Assembly (NCBI GenBank): GCA_036847185.1
Contig: DAIUAM010000001.1
Location: forward strand, 124,001 to 188,000
DNA length: 64,000 nt
Origin: UBA4738 sp002413305
Lineage (GTDB): Bacteria; Actinomycetota; UBA4738
Direction: 5' to 3'
Shown: positions 24,593-34,410 of the stretch, piece after piece
Numbering within the stretch: position 1 is the stretch's first letter
Layout: every line of letters begins with the position of its first letter
Notes under the pieces: generated by a model
Told to the model about the DNA's origin: nothing
Seen by the model: the letters and a program-made list of their open reading frames with translations, nothing else
Databases searched by the model: none
Made by a program: the position numbers and the translations under genes

Positions 24593-25494
24593 AGCGAAGG
24601 GGAGGGGGAGGGAGGGGACGCGGTCAGCCCGGACCGAAGGAACCGGTTCAGGAACGAGACGGTGGGACCGAGCGCCGTGCCCAGGTAGGCCATCGCGTGG
24701 CCGATCGCGGGCGTGAGCAGCTGGCTCGGCGTCCCCAGGAGCTGCAGCTTCGCCACGTAGGCCTGCGCCTGTTCCAGCGGAACGAGCTCGACCCGCGCGT
24801 TCGCCACGAGCGTGGGCGGTCCACCGGCATGGACCTGGCCGATGGGAGACGCCTTCCCGACCCGGGCAGGGGAGCCCTTGGCTTGGCTGGAACCGAACAC
24901 GTAGTCGTCGACCAGGAACGGGAAGATCTCGGGTTGCTGCTGTTCGGCCTTGCGAAGGTCGAAGATGCCAGACCACGAGACCAGGGCCTGCACCGCGGCA
25001 GGCGGCCCGGCGAGCTCCGCGGCCGACGCGGCAATGGTCCCGCCCGCGGAGACGCCGAATAGCGCGATGTGCGCCGCGTCGAGATGGAACCGTTCGGCGC
25101 TCGCCTTCACGAACTTGATGGCCGCGATCGTGTCGTACACAGCGGCCGGGTAGGGCGCGATCCGGTAGTCGATCGTGAAGGCGGCGAAGTGGGCGAGGGC
25201 CAGATTCCGGGCAAGGCCGGTCACGCTCCCCCGGTCGCCCGCGATGAACCCGCCAGGGTGCAGCACGATGACGGCGGGCAGGTTCCGCGCGCCTTCGATC
25301 GAATAGGCGTTCATCAGGAGTCCCCTGTGGGACACCGTCGAGTACACGATCCCCTGCTCAACGTCGATCTGGGGCAGCGGCGACGGCTTCCCGGGCGTTG
25401 CCTTCGGCCCGGCGGCGCGATCGCTGCTGCACGCCGCGCATGCCGCGAGAAGCAGGACGAGCGATAAGCGGGTCCAGGATCGCTGGTTCGCCAC
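24589..25494 (-). CDS. Alpha/beta-hydrolase lipoprotein (esterase)
   Basis: A 301-residue exported hydrolase. A signal peptide with lipobox-type cysteines (LLLAACAAC) precedes the catalytic domain. The HGG-type oxyanion motif is LHPGGF, the nucleophile elbow is FGVSAGG, and IGHAMAY supplies a histidine near the C terminus, as in the hormone-sensitive lipase/alpha-beta hydrolase 3 group. GTG at 25494 is chosen because GAGAGG lies about 10 nt upstream; starting 20 codons earlier would put a polar tail before the signal. The stop overlaps the acyltransferase start. It is expected to act outside the membrane on an ester, perhaps a lipid or acylated glycan. Confidence 0.8.
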   Translation of the reverse strand: MANQRSWTRLSLVLLLAACAACSSDRAAGPKATPGKPSPLPQIDVEQGIVYSTVSHRGLLMNAYSIEGARNLPAVIVLHPGGFIAGDRGSVTGLARNLALAHFAAFTIDYRIAPYPAAVYDTIAAIKFVKASAERFHLDAAHIALFGVSAGGTIAASAAELAGPPAAVQALVSWSGIFDLRKAEQQQPEIFPFLVDDYVFGSSQAKGSPARVGKASPIGQVHAGGPPTLVANARVELVPLEQAQAYVAKLQLLGTPSQLLTPAIGHAMAYLGTALGPTVSFLNRFLRSGLTASPPSPSPSL

Positions 25495-25710
25495 GGCGCC
25501 GTTCCTCTCGGATGGGCCGCCCTCGGGCCCCCGGGAGACGGCCGGAGGTGGCACATCCTATCGGAGCCTCATGGGAACCGACCAGGGCGGCCACAGCCTC
25601 CGTCACCGTTTCTCAACGTGGACGGCGCGAATGGAACGACAGGGACATGGGAACATAGCCACCGGCGGGCCCCTTTCGGCCGTCTCCGGCGGCAAGGAAC
25701 GACGAGGTCG

Positions 25711-27225
25711 ATGAAGGTTCTGGACGCGCACCCTGGGCAGCAAAGCAAGGATCGGTCGGTCGCCCTCTGGGTGTCCGTCCTGTTCGTCGGCTTCGGCGTC
25801 CTGGGATCGTGGTTCCTGATCCGTCCCGCGCTCTCCCCCGGGATCTACTACAAGGTGGGCTTCAACCGGAACACGTTCGAATACGGCCGCCAGATCCTCC
25901 TGTTGTTCATCCCCTACGTGCTCGTCCTCCGGGCGTGGCGGAAGGGGAGCCGCATCCCGATGTGGGCCATCGTGGGAGGGGCGCTCCTCCTCCATCTCCT
26001 GGTGCTCTTCGCCCCGCTCCCCCAGTCGCAGGACTTCTACCAGTACCTCTTCTACGGCAAGATGCAGGCCATCCACCACGTGAACCCCTACCTCGTCCAG
26101 CCGAGGCGGTTCTGGGCCGATCCGTGGTTCCCGTGGAGCCTTTGGCACAACCAGACCAGCGTCTACGGCCCGGCGTGGATGCTGGTCACCGCCGGCGTCG
26201 CCCGGATCGCCGGGCACAGCCTCACGGTCGCCTACGTCTCCCTCAAGCTGGTCATCCTAGCCCTGGACGTGACCGTGATGGCGCTGATCGCCACGCTGAC
26301 CAGGGATCGAACAGACCGGCGATCGTCGGCCGGCTGGGGACTGCTCGCCTTCGCGTGGAACCCACTGGTGCTGATAACGGTCCCCCTGGCCGGGGCGGCC
26401 GACGTGGCCGTCGGGGCGGCGTTCCTCGGCGCGGTGCTGGCCCGCCGGCGGGGGCACACCGCCCTCGCCACCGTGTTGCTCACGCTGGCATCGCTGGTCA
26501 AGGCCTACGCCGCGGTCGCCCTGCTCCTTCACCTGGTCCTGGTGATCCGGGAGCGCGGCTGGCTGCGGGCGGGCCGCCAGGCCGGCCTGGCCGCCGCGAT
26601 CGGCGCGGTCCTGTACTGGCCCTACTGGGCGGGCCTGCGGACCCTCCGGGGACTGATCCAGGCCACCGGGCTCACGAACCTGTCGTTCACCGGCACCCTC
26701 CAGCTGCTTCTGGTGCACCTGTTCCACGCCGTCGGCTACACCACCCCGTACGCCGCACACAACGTCATCCGGCCGGTGGTGGCCGGTGTGCTGATCCTGA
26801 TCGCCGTGTGGGCGGTGCTGCGGGTTCGCACCGAACGTGACCTCTGGTACATGACGGTCGTCGTGCTGGTGGCGTACTTCTACCTCACGCCCTGGTTCCT
26901 GTACTGGTACATGCTGGGGCCGCTGGCGCTGGTGGCGGTGATCGACGAGAACCGGCTCACCTTGCCCGTCATCGCGTTCTCCGGCTCGGTCTTCGGCTTC
27001 GTCCGGCTGCACACCATGCTGTCCGAATGGGTCGCCTCCGCCGGGTTCCAGTACCTGCCGCCCGTCGCCGTGTACGCGGTGCTGCGGTGGCGGGAGGCGC
27101 GGGCGACCTCGTGCGAGGAGGCGGCCCAGCCCGCCCCGGTGCACCACGGGTCGAGCGGGGCGGTCCTTCGCATCCCGGTCCCCTCGACGGCCGCCGTCCT
27201 GCGCACCGAACCGGCCGCCGAGTAG
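25711..27225 (+). CDS. GT-C-type mannosyltransferase-like membrane protein
   Basis: About 504 residues with roughly 11-12 membrane segments. It resembles polyprenol-phosphate-mannose-dependent alpha-1,6-mannosyltransferases (MptA/MptB) and GT87: an early PQSQDFYQYLFYGK loop with an acidic residue, a Q-T-S-V-Y-G-P segment, and WNPLVLITVPLAGAAD. The ATG at 25711 is preferred because of the GAGG upstream and the membrane segment that follows; the frame is open to 25618. The C-terminal 50 residues are polar and cytoplasmic. It would add mannose to a lipid-linked glycan at the outer face of the membrane. The exact linkage is inference. Confidence 0.75.
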   Translation: MKVLDAHPGQQSKDRSVALWVSVLFVGFGVLGSWFLIRPALSPGIYYKVGFNRNTFEYGRQILLLFIPYVLVLRAWRKGSRIPMWAIVGGALLLHLLVLFAPLPQSQDFYQYLFYGKMQAIHHVNPYLVQPRRFWADPWFPWSLWHNQTSVYGPAWMLVTAGVARIAGHSLTVAYVSLKLVILALDVTVMALIATLTRDRTDRRSSAGWGLLAFAWNPLVLITVPLAGAADVAVGAAFLGAVLARRRGHTALATVLLTLASLVKAYAAVALLLHLVLVIRERGWLRAGRQAGLAAAIGAVLYWPYWAGLRTLRGLIQATGLTNLSFTGTLQLLLVHLFHAVGYTTPYAAHNVIRPVVAGVLILIAVWAVLRVRTERDLWYMTVVVLVAYFYLTPWFLYWYMLGPLALVAVIDENRLTLPVIAFSGSVFGFVRLHTMLSEWVASAGFQYLPPVAVYAVLRWREARATSCEEAAQPAPVHHGSSGAVLRIPVPSTAAVLRTEPAAE

Positions 27226-27575
27226 CGGAGTTCGGCGCGGCGCCGCGTCCGGCCGCCACACTCGCGCCTCGGCGCCAGGCTTGCCGGCGTCCGATGGTTT
27301 GGCTCATGGACTCACTGACCTTCGTGGGCACCACGACTTGTGCCGCGCTCGGACGTAGGAGACAGCCAGCTTGGCTTGAAATACAGCGCCTCGATGTCAG
27401 GCTCGAGGCGAACGGCACGATTGGCGACCATGTGGTGGCAATCCATCCTCGAAAGCCGAGGAGGGACAGACGCCGAAGCGCGTCCCCATCCGACCAGGCG
27501 TGCTCAGTGCCGCACGAAGCCCGGCAAGCGAACACGACAGAGGAAACGCGCGGTTCGGCTGATAGTGCGCCTCCA
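27226..27575. other. Intergenic stretch with one hairpin
   Basis: 350 bp without a convincing gene. A perfect 8-bp stem lies at 27387-27394 and 27403-27410 (CGCCTCGA/TCGAGGCG, 8-nt loop), without a T-run. I see no promoter of note. This marks the start of a stretch where genes are broken. Confidence 0.5.
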
Positions 27576-27980
27576 GTGTCTCCCCGGTCGCGCTCTCGTC
27601 GATCCTCACGTCGGCGTTTGACGTCCGCAGTGCTGGCCGCGGCGCTCGGGGCGGTGTCGTGCACAACTGGGCCACCCACGGCGCTCCCGCCCACGGCTGC
27701 CGGCAGCCCACCGAGCTCCCTTTCGGCGATCATCGTGACCGGGAGGGGCATCCACAAGATCAAGCACGTGATCATGATCGTCCAGGAGAACCGTTCGTTC
27801 GACTCCTACTTCGGGACCTATCCTGGGGCGAATGGCATCCCGGCCAAGGACGGCCGGTTCACGGTGTGCGTCCCCGATCCCAAGGCAGCCTCCGGATGTC
27901 AGCGTCCGTACCACTATGCATCCCTTATCAACGGGGGCGGCCCCTACGCATCCAATTCCTCGGTGGCGGACATTGATGGA
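27576..27980 (+). pseudogene. Truncated phosphoesterase lipoprotein (5' fragment)
   Basis: The first about 135 codons of a secreted phospholipase C/acid phosphatase-type phosphoesterase (PF04185). An Arg-rich signal peptide ends in a lipobox-like AVSC. The family start motif IKHVIMIVQENRSFDSYFG is intact, as is the later NGGGPY...VADIDG stretch. After VADIDG the family should continue with a K/R-M-D-G-F motif, but the sequence instead enters a mannosyltransferase gene whose ATG lies inside the last codons. The frame then runs on to 28268 as unrelated sequence. About 300 residues of the enzyme are missing. The start is uncertain (GTG at 27576 assumed). Confidence 0.65.
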
Positions 27981-29108
27981 AGCAGAGGGCTCGTTGTGGA
28001 CCAGGTGGCGAACGCCGGTTGCCGCATTCATCGGATCGCGGGTTCTCTACCTCCTGACGGTCCTGGCGATCCCCGCGCTCGCCCACCATGGGCCACGCTT
28101 ATCCAAGCCGTGGGCCACGTTCCTGCGGCGCGCGCTCCTCAACTCCGACGGCGGTTGGTACTACTCCATCGCGGTTCACGGGTACGATCGCGTGCCGTTC
28201 ACCTCGGCCCACCAGCACAACTGGACGTTCTTTCCGCTCTATCCGTACCTCACTCGCTGGATCCATGAGCTTGCAAGGATCCCGATCCCGTGGGTGAGCC
28301 ATGCGATCTCCAGTCTCTCCTTCTTCGGGTTCTTCTCGTCCTGTATGCGTGGGGCCGCAGGCACCTCACTCCTGATGCCGCCCGCATCACCGTGCTCCTG
28401 GCCGCGTTCGTTCCGCTCACGCCGTATTTCGTCGCCTTCCGCGCGGCGTCGCTGTTCGTCCTCCTGTCCGCCCTTTCGTTGGATGCCGTGGACCGCCTGC
28501 GGTGGAGCAACGCGCTCGCCTGGGGAGCACTCGCCGGGTTGGCCCGCCCCCCGGGGATCGTGCTTGTGGTGCCGTTCGCGGTGGGCGTGTGGCTGGCAGA
28601 GAGACGGACCGTCCGCAGGCTCGCATGGCTCGCCGGCTCGGTCGCGTTCGGTTCGGGCTTCGCGGTCCTGGCGGTCGTCGATCATCGCGTCAGCGGCAAC
28701 GCCCTCGCGTTCCTCAAGGGACAGGAGGCATGGGGGAAAAGAATCGGCATCCCGTTTGCCAGCGAGCTTCGTGCAGCGCTGTCCATGCACACGTTCACCG
28801 CGCTGGTGGGCGCGGGGGCGGCGCTCGTCGTGAGCGCGGTGGGCCTCGTTGCCGCACCCTTCCTGGCGCGACTCCGCGAATGGAGGCCGGCGGCGGCCTA
28901 CCTCGCCGTGACGATCGTCCTGTCGAATGCCTCCACGACTTATCTCGCGATCCCGCGGTTCATCGTCGAGGCGCCCCCGTTGTTCTTCGGGCTTGCCCTC
29001 ATCGCCCAGCGGTTCCGCTGGGAGTACGGGGTTCTTCTGGGGGAGTGGGAGCCTGCTGGACTCTACAGCGCCCTGTGGACGTTGGGCGTGAAAGGCGTTC
29101 GGGCCTGA
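27976..29108 (+). pseudogene. PIG-V-type mannosyltransferase, one frameshift
   Basis: Two frames together encode a membrane protein of about 377 residues. The first (from ATG 27976) carries the membrane-proximal motif NSDGGWYYSIAVHGYD and HNWTFFPLYP, typical of the actinobacterial PIG-V/GPI-mannosyltransferase-like family. The second continues from about 28330 with LVLYAWGRRHLTPDA and five or six more membrane segments to a TGA at 29108. The break is one missing base in the G-run at 28327-28329; adding one G joins LSFFG to VLLVLYAW without losing residues. No ribosome binding site precedes the ATG, because it lies inside the truncated phosphoesterase frame. It may be a real pseudogene or a sequence error. 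Confidence 0.75.
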
Positions 29109-29579
29109 ACCCCCACCATACTCCGGGTGATTCTTCCGCGGAGAATGACCTACGGGTGCGGAGGCTCAGGTTCGCCACTTGACCTGGACCCTCGACGATG
29201 CGCCGCGATGCTTCTCAAGGGTTCAGCTCTGATCCGCTCGCCGCCGGGCACCGATGGCATGCGACTCCACTTGCCTGGGGAAGGAGACCCGTGCCGTTCC
29301 CAGCCCCGTCTGATCCTTCGCCGCGTGTTCGGACGGGAACATCATCGTCTCGGCTTTCGGAAGGGCCTCCGCGCTGGCCCGTGTGGTTTCGCGAAACGGC
29401 TCCGGTGAATCCTTGCTGACCACCAGTCAGACGCGCTAACCAAGAACGGCAGCCCTGAACGACACCGAGGTGGAGAAGGCAATTTCCCTGCTGGAGTTTT
29501 GTTGTCTCTTCCCTGGACGGCTGAGCGCCTGCGGCCTCAGAATTAGCGGGTCTGGCTGGGCGATGCGAGGGAGAAGTCG
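29109..29579. other. Gene-free interval
   Basis: About 470 bp, visibly less GC-biased than its neighbours. Only short frames without ribosome binding sites occur. A tRNA-like segment near 29399-29455 (minus strand) lacks a T arm and was rejected. It probably holds the promoter of the next gene; none is clear. Confidence 0.5.
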
Positions 29580-32364
29580 ATGGGCAGGCACCACGGGTGG
29601 GTCAGCCTCGCTGCCGCATGCGCTGTCCTCGTTGCTCCTGGCTTGCTAGCGGCGCCTTCCACAGCGTGGACCGTAGTTCCGAAGCTGGGTCCGCCATCCA
29701 TAGCGCTCTCACCGGCTGCGGGTACCCCGACCCGGTCGTTCGTTGTGTCGGGTCAGGGCTTCTCGGCCGCGGACACCGTCGACGTGTTCTTCGACAAGAT
29801 GGACATCGGCTCCGCGGTCACCGACTCGAGCGGCAAGCTTCCGTCCCGCGGACTGCAGGTCCCGACGCTGGCCGTGCCCGGCACGCATTGGGTGACCGCC
29901 CTCGATGCCGGTGGCATCAACGCCCAGGCCCCGTTCGTCGTCTCGACGCCGTGGGTGCAGTCGGGCTATCAGTCCTCCCGGGTAGGCCTGAACCCCTTCG
30001 AGAACCTGATCACGCCACTGAACGCCTCCCAACTCATCAAGGTGGCCCGTGGGCTCGCCACGGGACCCATCCGGTCCTCGCCGGCGATCGGTTCCGGCGG
30101 CGTCTTCGTGGGCTCGAGCGACGGCGACCTCTACTCCTTCCCGCCGACCGCATGCTTCGCACCGCCGTGTTCCCCCACATGGAAGCTGGTCACGGGCGGC
30201 GCAGTCACGTCCTCGCCGCTGGTGAGCGGCGCGAGCGTCTACGTGGGATCGGCGGACGGGGACGTCTACGCCGTGGGCAACAACTGCGGGACCGGCGGGG
30301 CCACCTGCAATCCGCTGTGGACCGGAGCGACCGGTGGAGCCGTCGAGGCATCGCCCGCGCTGGGCACCTACCTCTACGCCGGATCGGATGACGGCAGCCT
30401 GTACGCGTTCAAGCCGGGAGGATGCGGCCTCGCTCAGTGTTCCCCGGTGTGGTCAGTCCCGATCGGCGCGAAGGTTCAGAGCTCGCCCGCGCTCGCCTGG
30501 GGGAACGTGTACACCGCCTCCTCAGACGGCACGATCGATGCCCTGAACGCCTCGACGGGTGCCCTCGCCTGGACCGCCCACGCGGACGGGCCGGTCGTCT
30601 CCTCTCCGGCCATCACCGGGTTCGTCGAGTACATCGGGTCGGAGGCTGGCACCCTCTACGCGTTCAACTCCCTGTGCGGAACCGGCGGGGCGACATGCTC
30701 GCCTCTGTGGACCGGCACGGCCGGCGCCCCGATCGAATCCTCGCCCGCCGTGGCCTACGGCGACGTGTACGTGGGGACAGATGACGGGAAGCTGTACGCC
30801 TTCAGCACCATCAAGTGTGCGACTCCGCCCTGTCAGCCGGTGTGGACCGCCACCACCGGGGGGCCGATCGTCGGAGCGCCGGCGGTGGCTGGAGGAGCGG
30901 TGTTCGTCGGGTCGACGGACGGCAAGCTGTACGCCTTCAACGCCCGGAACGGCGTCCAGCTGTGGAGCTTCACCATCGGTTCGCCGGTGGACTCATCGCC
31001 GGCCGTTTCGAACGGCTTCGTCTACGTCGGCTCCGACAACGGCGCGCTCTACTTCTTCCGATTCGGAAATTATCCAACCCCGCCGCCGAAGCCCGCCCCC
31101 TCCTCGTTGGTCCGACTGTCGACGCCGATCCGACACATCGTGGTGGTGTACGAAGAGAACCACTCCTTCGACGACCTTCTCGGCGCGTTGTGTGTGGCCG
31201 ACCAGCGATGCAACGGAGTAACGAGCGGACAGATCTCAGACGGCACCACGATCCCGCTCGGCCAGTCGACGGACCTCGTCCCGAACATCGACCACACCGA
31301 TGCGGGCCAGACCACCGCCGTCGACGGCGGCAAGATGGACGGGTTCTCGAAGCTCGCCGGGTGCGACAGCTCCACCAGCTACGCGTGCTACACGCAGTAC
31401 CAGCCGTCCAGATCCCCAACATCGCGGCGCTGGCCCGCGGTTTCTCCGTCTCCGATGCGACCTTCGCGCAGGGCCTCATGGCGAGCTTCGGGTCGCATCT
31501 GGATCTGCTGTCCGGTCAGACCGATAACTTCACCGGCGACAATCCCTTCCGGCACCCCCCGGCCAGGCCGCGCCCGGCTGGGGGTGCGACAGCAACGGGC
31601 AGGCTCCGTGGAGCGCGACCGGGCCACCGACCTCCGTGCCGGCATGCGTGCCCCGCCAGGACGGCTCCGGTCCCTTCAAGGCCTCGCCGGTGAGCTGGGT
31701 CCCCACGATCCTGGACCGGGCGGACGCCGCGGGCCTCCCGTGGCGCGTCTACGCCGGCGGCACCTCGGTGCAGCAGGGCACCGGCTACCTATGGGCAGCC
31801 TGCCCGTACTTCGCCGACTGTATCTACGGGCCCCAGTTCAATGACCTGGTTCCCTCGACGCAGGTGCTCGCGGACGCCGCGAGCGGGAACCTTCCGAATC
31901 TCTCCTTCGTACAGCCATCCGGCCCGAACTCCGGCCACAACGGTTACTCGATGCTGGCCGCGGACAATTGGGTGGGATCGGTAGTGAGCGCGATCGAAAA
32001 CGGCCCCGAGTGGAGATCGACGGCAATCTTCATCACCTTCGACGACTGTGGATGCTTCTACGACCACGTCCCGCCCCCGGCCGGCTTCGGGATCCGCGAG
32101 CCCATGATCATCGTGAGCCCCTACGCCCGGGCCGGCTACACCGATTCCACCCAGGCATCGTTCGCCTCGATGCTGGCCTACGCGGAGCACACCTTCGGGC
32201 TCCCAGCGCTCACGAGCGCCGATGCCGGCGCCTACGACTTCTCGCAGGGCTTCGACTACACCCAGGCGCCGATCGCCCCCGTTCCGCTCGCGCACCACCG
32301 AATCCCTCGCTGGGAGCTCGGCTGGATCAGAGCGCACCCGCCGGACCTGAACGACCCGACCTGA
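29580..32364 (+). pseudogene. PQQ-type beta-propeller/phosphoesterase fusion, two frameshifts
   Basis: A secreted protein of about 928 residues once two single-base losses are restored; the length then divides exactly by three. The order is signal peptide, an IPT-like beta domain (about 40-120), a PQQ-like propeller of six or seven repeats (SSPAI..G.VFVGS.DG.LYAF, about 160-495), a proline linker and a PF04185 phosphoesterase domain (VVVYEENHSFDDLLG; later FITFDDCGCFYDHVPPP). The first break is in the C-run near 31410 (after TQYQP), the second in the C6 run at 31555-31560. ATG 29580 has GGGAG upstream. Related enzymes are secreted acid phosphatases or phospholipases C. Whether the gene is dead or mis-sequenced cannot be decided here. 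Confidence 0.75.
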
Positions 32365-32621
32365 TGCCGGGGAGCGGCCGTCGCCCTTTCCTTAGGGCCG
32401 CATAGAAGGCAAACGCGTTAGAGCGTCTGACCCGGGCCGCAACGGTCCCCCGACTCTGAGCGTTTTCGCAGGTCAGCACAACGTTCGAGCCTAGCTAGCC
32501 CCCAGAATCACCGGCGTCGATCGTCGAGAGCTCCTCGGCCGTACCTCGAGGGTGCTACCGCGCACGCTGGATGGGCCCGGGGCTAACCTAAAGACGTTCG
32601 TCGAGGGCTGAACGTTCTCGA

Positions 32622-33419
32622 TCAGCCGGTGCCCGAGGACGGCGAAGAACGCCCCGAGTGGCTAGCACCCGGTTCGCCCGACGCCAGGTCGCTCAACGTG
32701 ACGAGCTCGATCCCGCGCCGACGGATGCCTTCGAGGATCGCCGGAAGCGCCTGGAGCGTCCGAGCCGGGGCCCCAGGACTTCCGTCCGCGTCGTGCAGCA
32801 GCAGGATGGCGCCCGGCTGGGCGCCGGCCAGGGAACGGGCTGCGATGAGCTGGGGAGTCGCGCGTCGTCGCCAGTCCTTCGCCCAGGCCGACCACAGTGT
32901 GCGTCGCATGCCCAGCCTCGGCGCGGCCGTCCACGCCGCCAGGTTGAACACGCCGTAGGGTGGCCGGTAGAAGCGCGGTGCCCGGCCCGTCACCTCTGCG
33001 ATCGACGCGTGGGCCCGGCGCAGGTCCACCTCGGTCCTCCGCGGGCCCATCGCGGCCAGGTGCCGATGGGAGTCGCCGTGGCAAGCCACCTCGTGTCCCT
33101 CGTTCACCAATCTCCTGGTCAGTTCGGGCCACCTTCGAACCCGCTCCCCCAGTACGAAGAACGTGGCCCGGCGATCGCCGAGCGCATCGAGGAACGCGGG
33201 CGTGTACTCGGGATCCGGTCCGTCGTCGAACGTCAGCGCGAGCCCCTGATCGGGGGTTCCGCGGTACAAGACCCACCTGCCCAGCAGCGCGCTGGCTCCG
33301 GGAGCCGCAGCGACCGACACCCCCCAGTAGGGCAGCCCGAGCGCTGCGACGGTCCCCGCCCGCCGCAGCATCGCGGTACCCTTGCGATCTCCGTCCGATC
33401 CCCCCATTCCACCCATCAT
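32622..33419 (-). CDS. Polysaccharide deacetylase (NodB domain)
   Basis: A 265-residue carbohydrate esterase family 4 protein. An N-terminal hydrophobic segment (signal anchor) precedes the NodB domain. The five motifs are visible: TFDDGPD (63-69, catalytic base and metal Asp), HGDSHRH (metal His), RPPYG, the DW region and LLLHD. It would remove N- or O-acetyl groups from a surface polymer such as peptidoglycan or chitin-like glycan. The start is ATG 33419; a second ATG 16 codons later sits closer to the hydrophobic segment and may be the true start. It is divergent from the transporter gene. Confidence 0.88.
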   Translation of the reverse strand: MMGGMGGSDGDRKGTAMLRRAGTVAALGLPYWGVSVAAAPGASALLGRWVLYRGTPDQGLALTFDDGPDPEYTPAFLDALGDRRATFFVLGERVRRWPELTRRLVNEGHEVACHGDSHRHLAAMGPRRTEVDLRRAHASIAEVTGRAPRFYRPPYGVFNLAAWTAAPRLGMRRTLWSAWAKDWRRRATPQLIAARSLAGAQPGAILLLHDADGSPGAPARTLQALPAILEGIRRRGIELVTLSDLASGEPGASHSGRSSPSSGTG

Positions 33420-33498
33420 GCTCGTTCCGTTAGCGGAGGGCGTTAGTCTCGGATCAGGGCCGGATCAGATCAGGACCAACAGGTCGGGAGCACAGCAC

Positions 33499-34410
33499 AT
33501 GATCGCCCTTGGTGCATTCCTCGCAATGCTCAGTGGTTGCGGCTTCGCCGTTTCTTCGGCGATGCAGAAGCGACAGGCCGTTCGCGTCCAGGGCGGGACC
33601 GTGACGGTCCTCCTGCGACTACTCGCCCGATGGTCGTGGGTGGGCGCGGTGCTGCTCGAGGCAGGCGCTTGGGTGGCACAGGCGGTGGGGCTGGCGATCG
33701 CTCCGGTCGCCCTGGTCGTTCCCCTAGCCGCGCTGGGAACCGTGCTGCTGGCCGCCCTAGGCGCGGCATGGCTCGGCGAGCGATACCGACCATCCGAGAT
33801 CCTTGGAGTGGCCTTGGTGGCGGTCGGAGCCGTGATCACCGCTGTCGCCGCCGCCGGTATCACTCCTTCCCGGCACCCTCTGACGGTGCTCCAGCAGCTC
33901 GCGCTGGCCGGGGTGGCGGTGGTGCTCGCTGGGATACTGCTCCGAGCCCGATCTGGCATCGCGTTCGGCCTCGCAGCCGGATCGCTCTACGCGGCCGCCA
34001 CCGTCTACACGAAGGAGATAGGTGACCGCTTGGCGAGCCTCGGACTCCAGGGGGTGGTCGTGCTGGCGGAGAGTCCCTCGCCATGGCTGCTTGTCGGGCT
34101 GTCGATCGGAGCCCTGGCGCTCGTGCAGAGAGCCTTCCAGCGTGTCAATGCGGCGTCCGCCATCACGGCGCTCTCGGCGGTCGAGACCCTGGGTCCCATC
34201 GTTGTCAGCTTCACGCTCTACCGGGAGCGCTTCCCTCACGGAGTCGACGCGGTCGTGCTGAGCCTCGGTCTGGTGACAGTCCTCGCCGGGCTCTCAGTCT
34301 TCGCGCCCGTCCATCGACGCGGCCGCACTCAACAGGCCCGGTCCGGGTTCGTCCCCACCGAGGAGATCGCGGCGATGAACGCCTCGCGCCACTCCCTTCC
34401 CCCGACGTGA
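33499..34410 (+). CDS. DMT-superfamily transporter (EamA-like)
   Basis: A 303-residue membrane protein with nine or ten hydrophobic segments in two halves, as in the drug/metabolite transporter family (early MLSGCGFAVSSAMQKRQA, later NAASAITALSAVETLGPIVV). GTG/ATG choice: ATG 33499 has GGGAG upstream, and homology starts here; the frame is open to 33382. The substrate is unknown. Its last 82 bp overlap the 3' end of the convergent glycosyltransferase gene. Confidence 0.8.
   Translation: MIALGAFLAMLSGCGFAVSSAMQKRQAVRVQGGTVTVLLRLLARWSWVGAVLLEAGAWVAQAVGLAIAPVALVVPLAALGTVLLAALGAAWLGERYRPSEILGVALVAVGAVITAVAAAGITPSRHPLTVLQQLALAGVAVVLAGILLRARSGIAFGLAAGSLYAAATVYTKEIGDRLASLGLQGVVVLAESPSPWLLVGLSIGALALVQRAFQRVNAASAITALSAVETLGPIVVSFTLYRERFPHGVDAVVLSLGLVTVLAGLSVFAPVHRRGRTQQARSGFVPTEEIAAMNASRHSLPPT

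Noticed and set aside
29399..29455. tRNA-like segment on the minus strand with a GGT-like anticodon loop
   Set aside because: It has a D-arm-like and anticodon-arm-like sequence but no T arm, a mismatched acceptor stem and only about 57 nt. It is not a credible tRNA.
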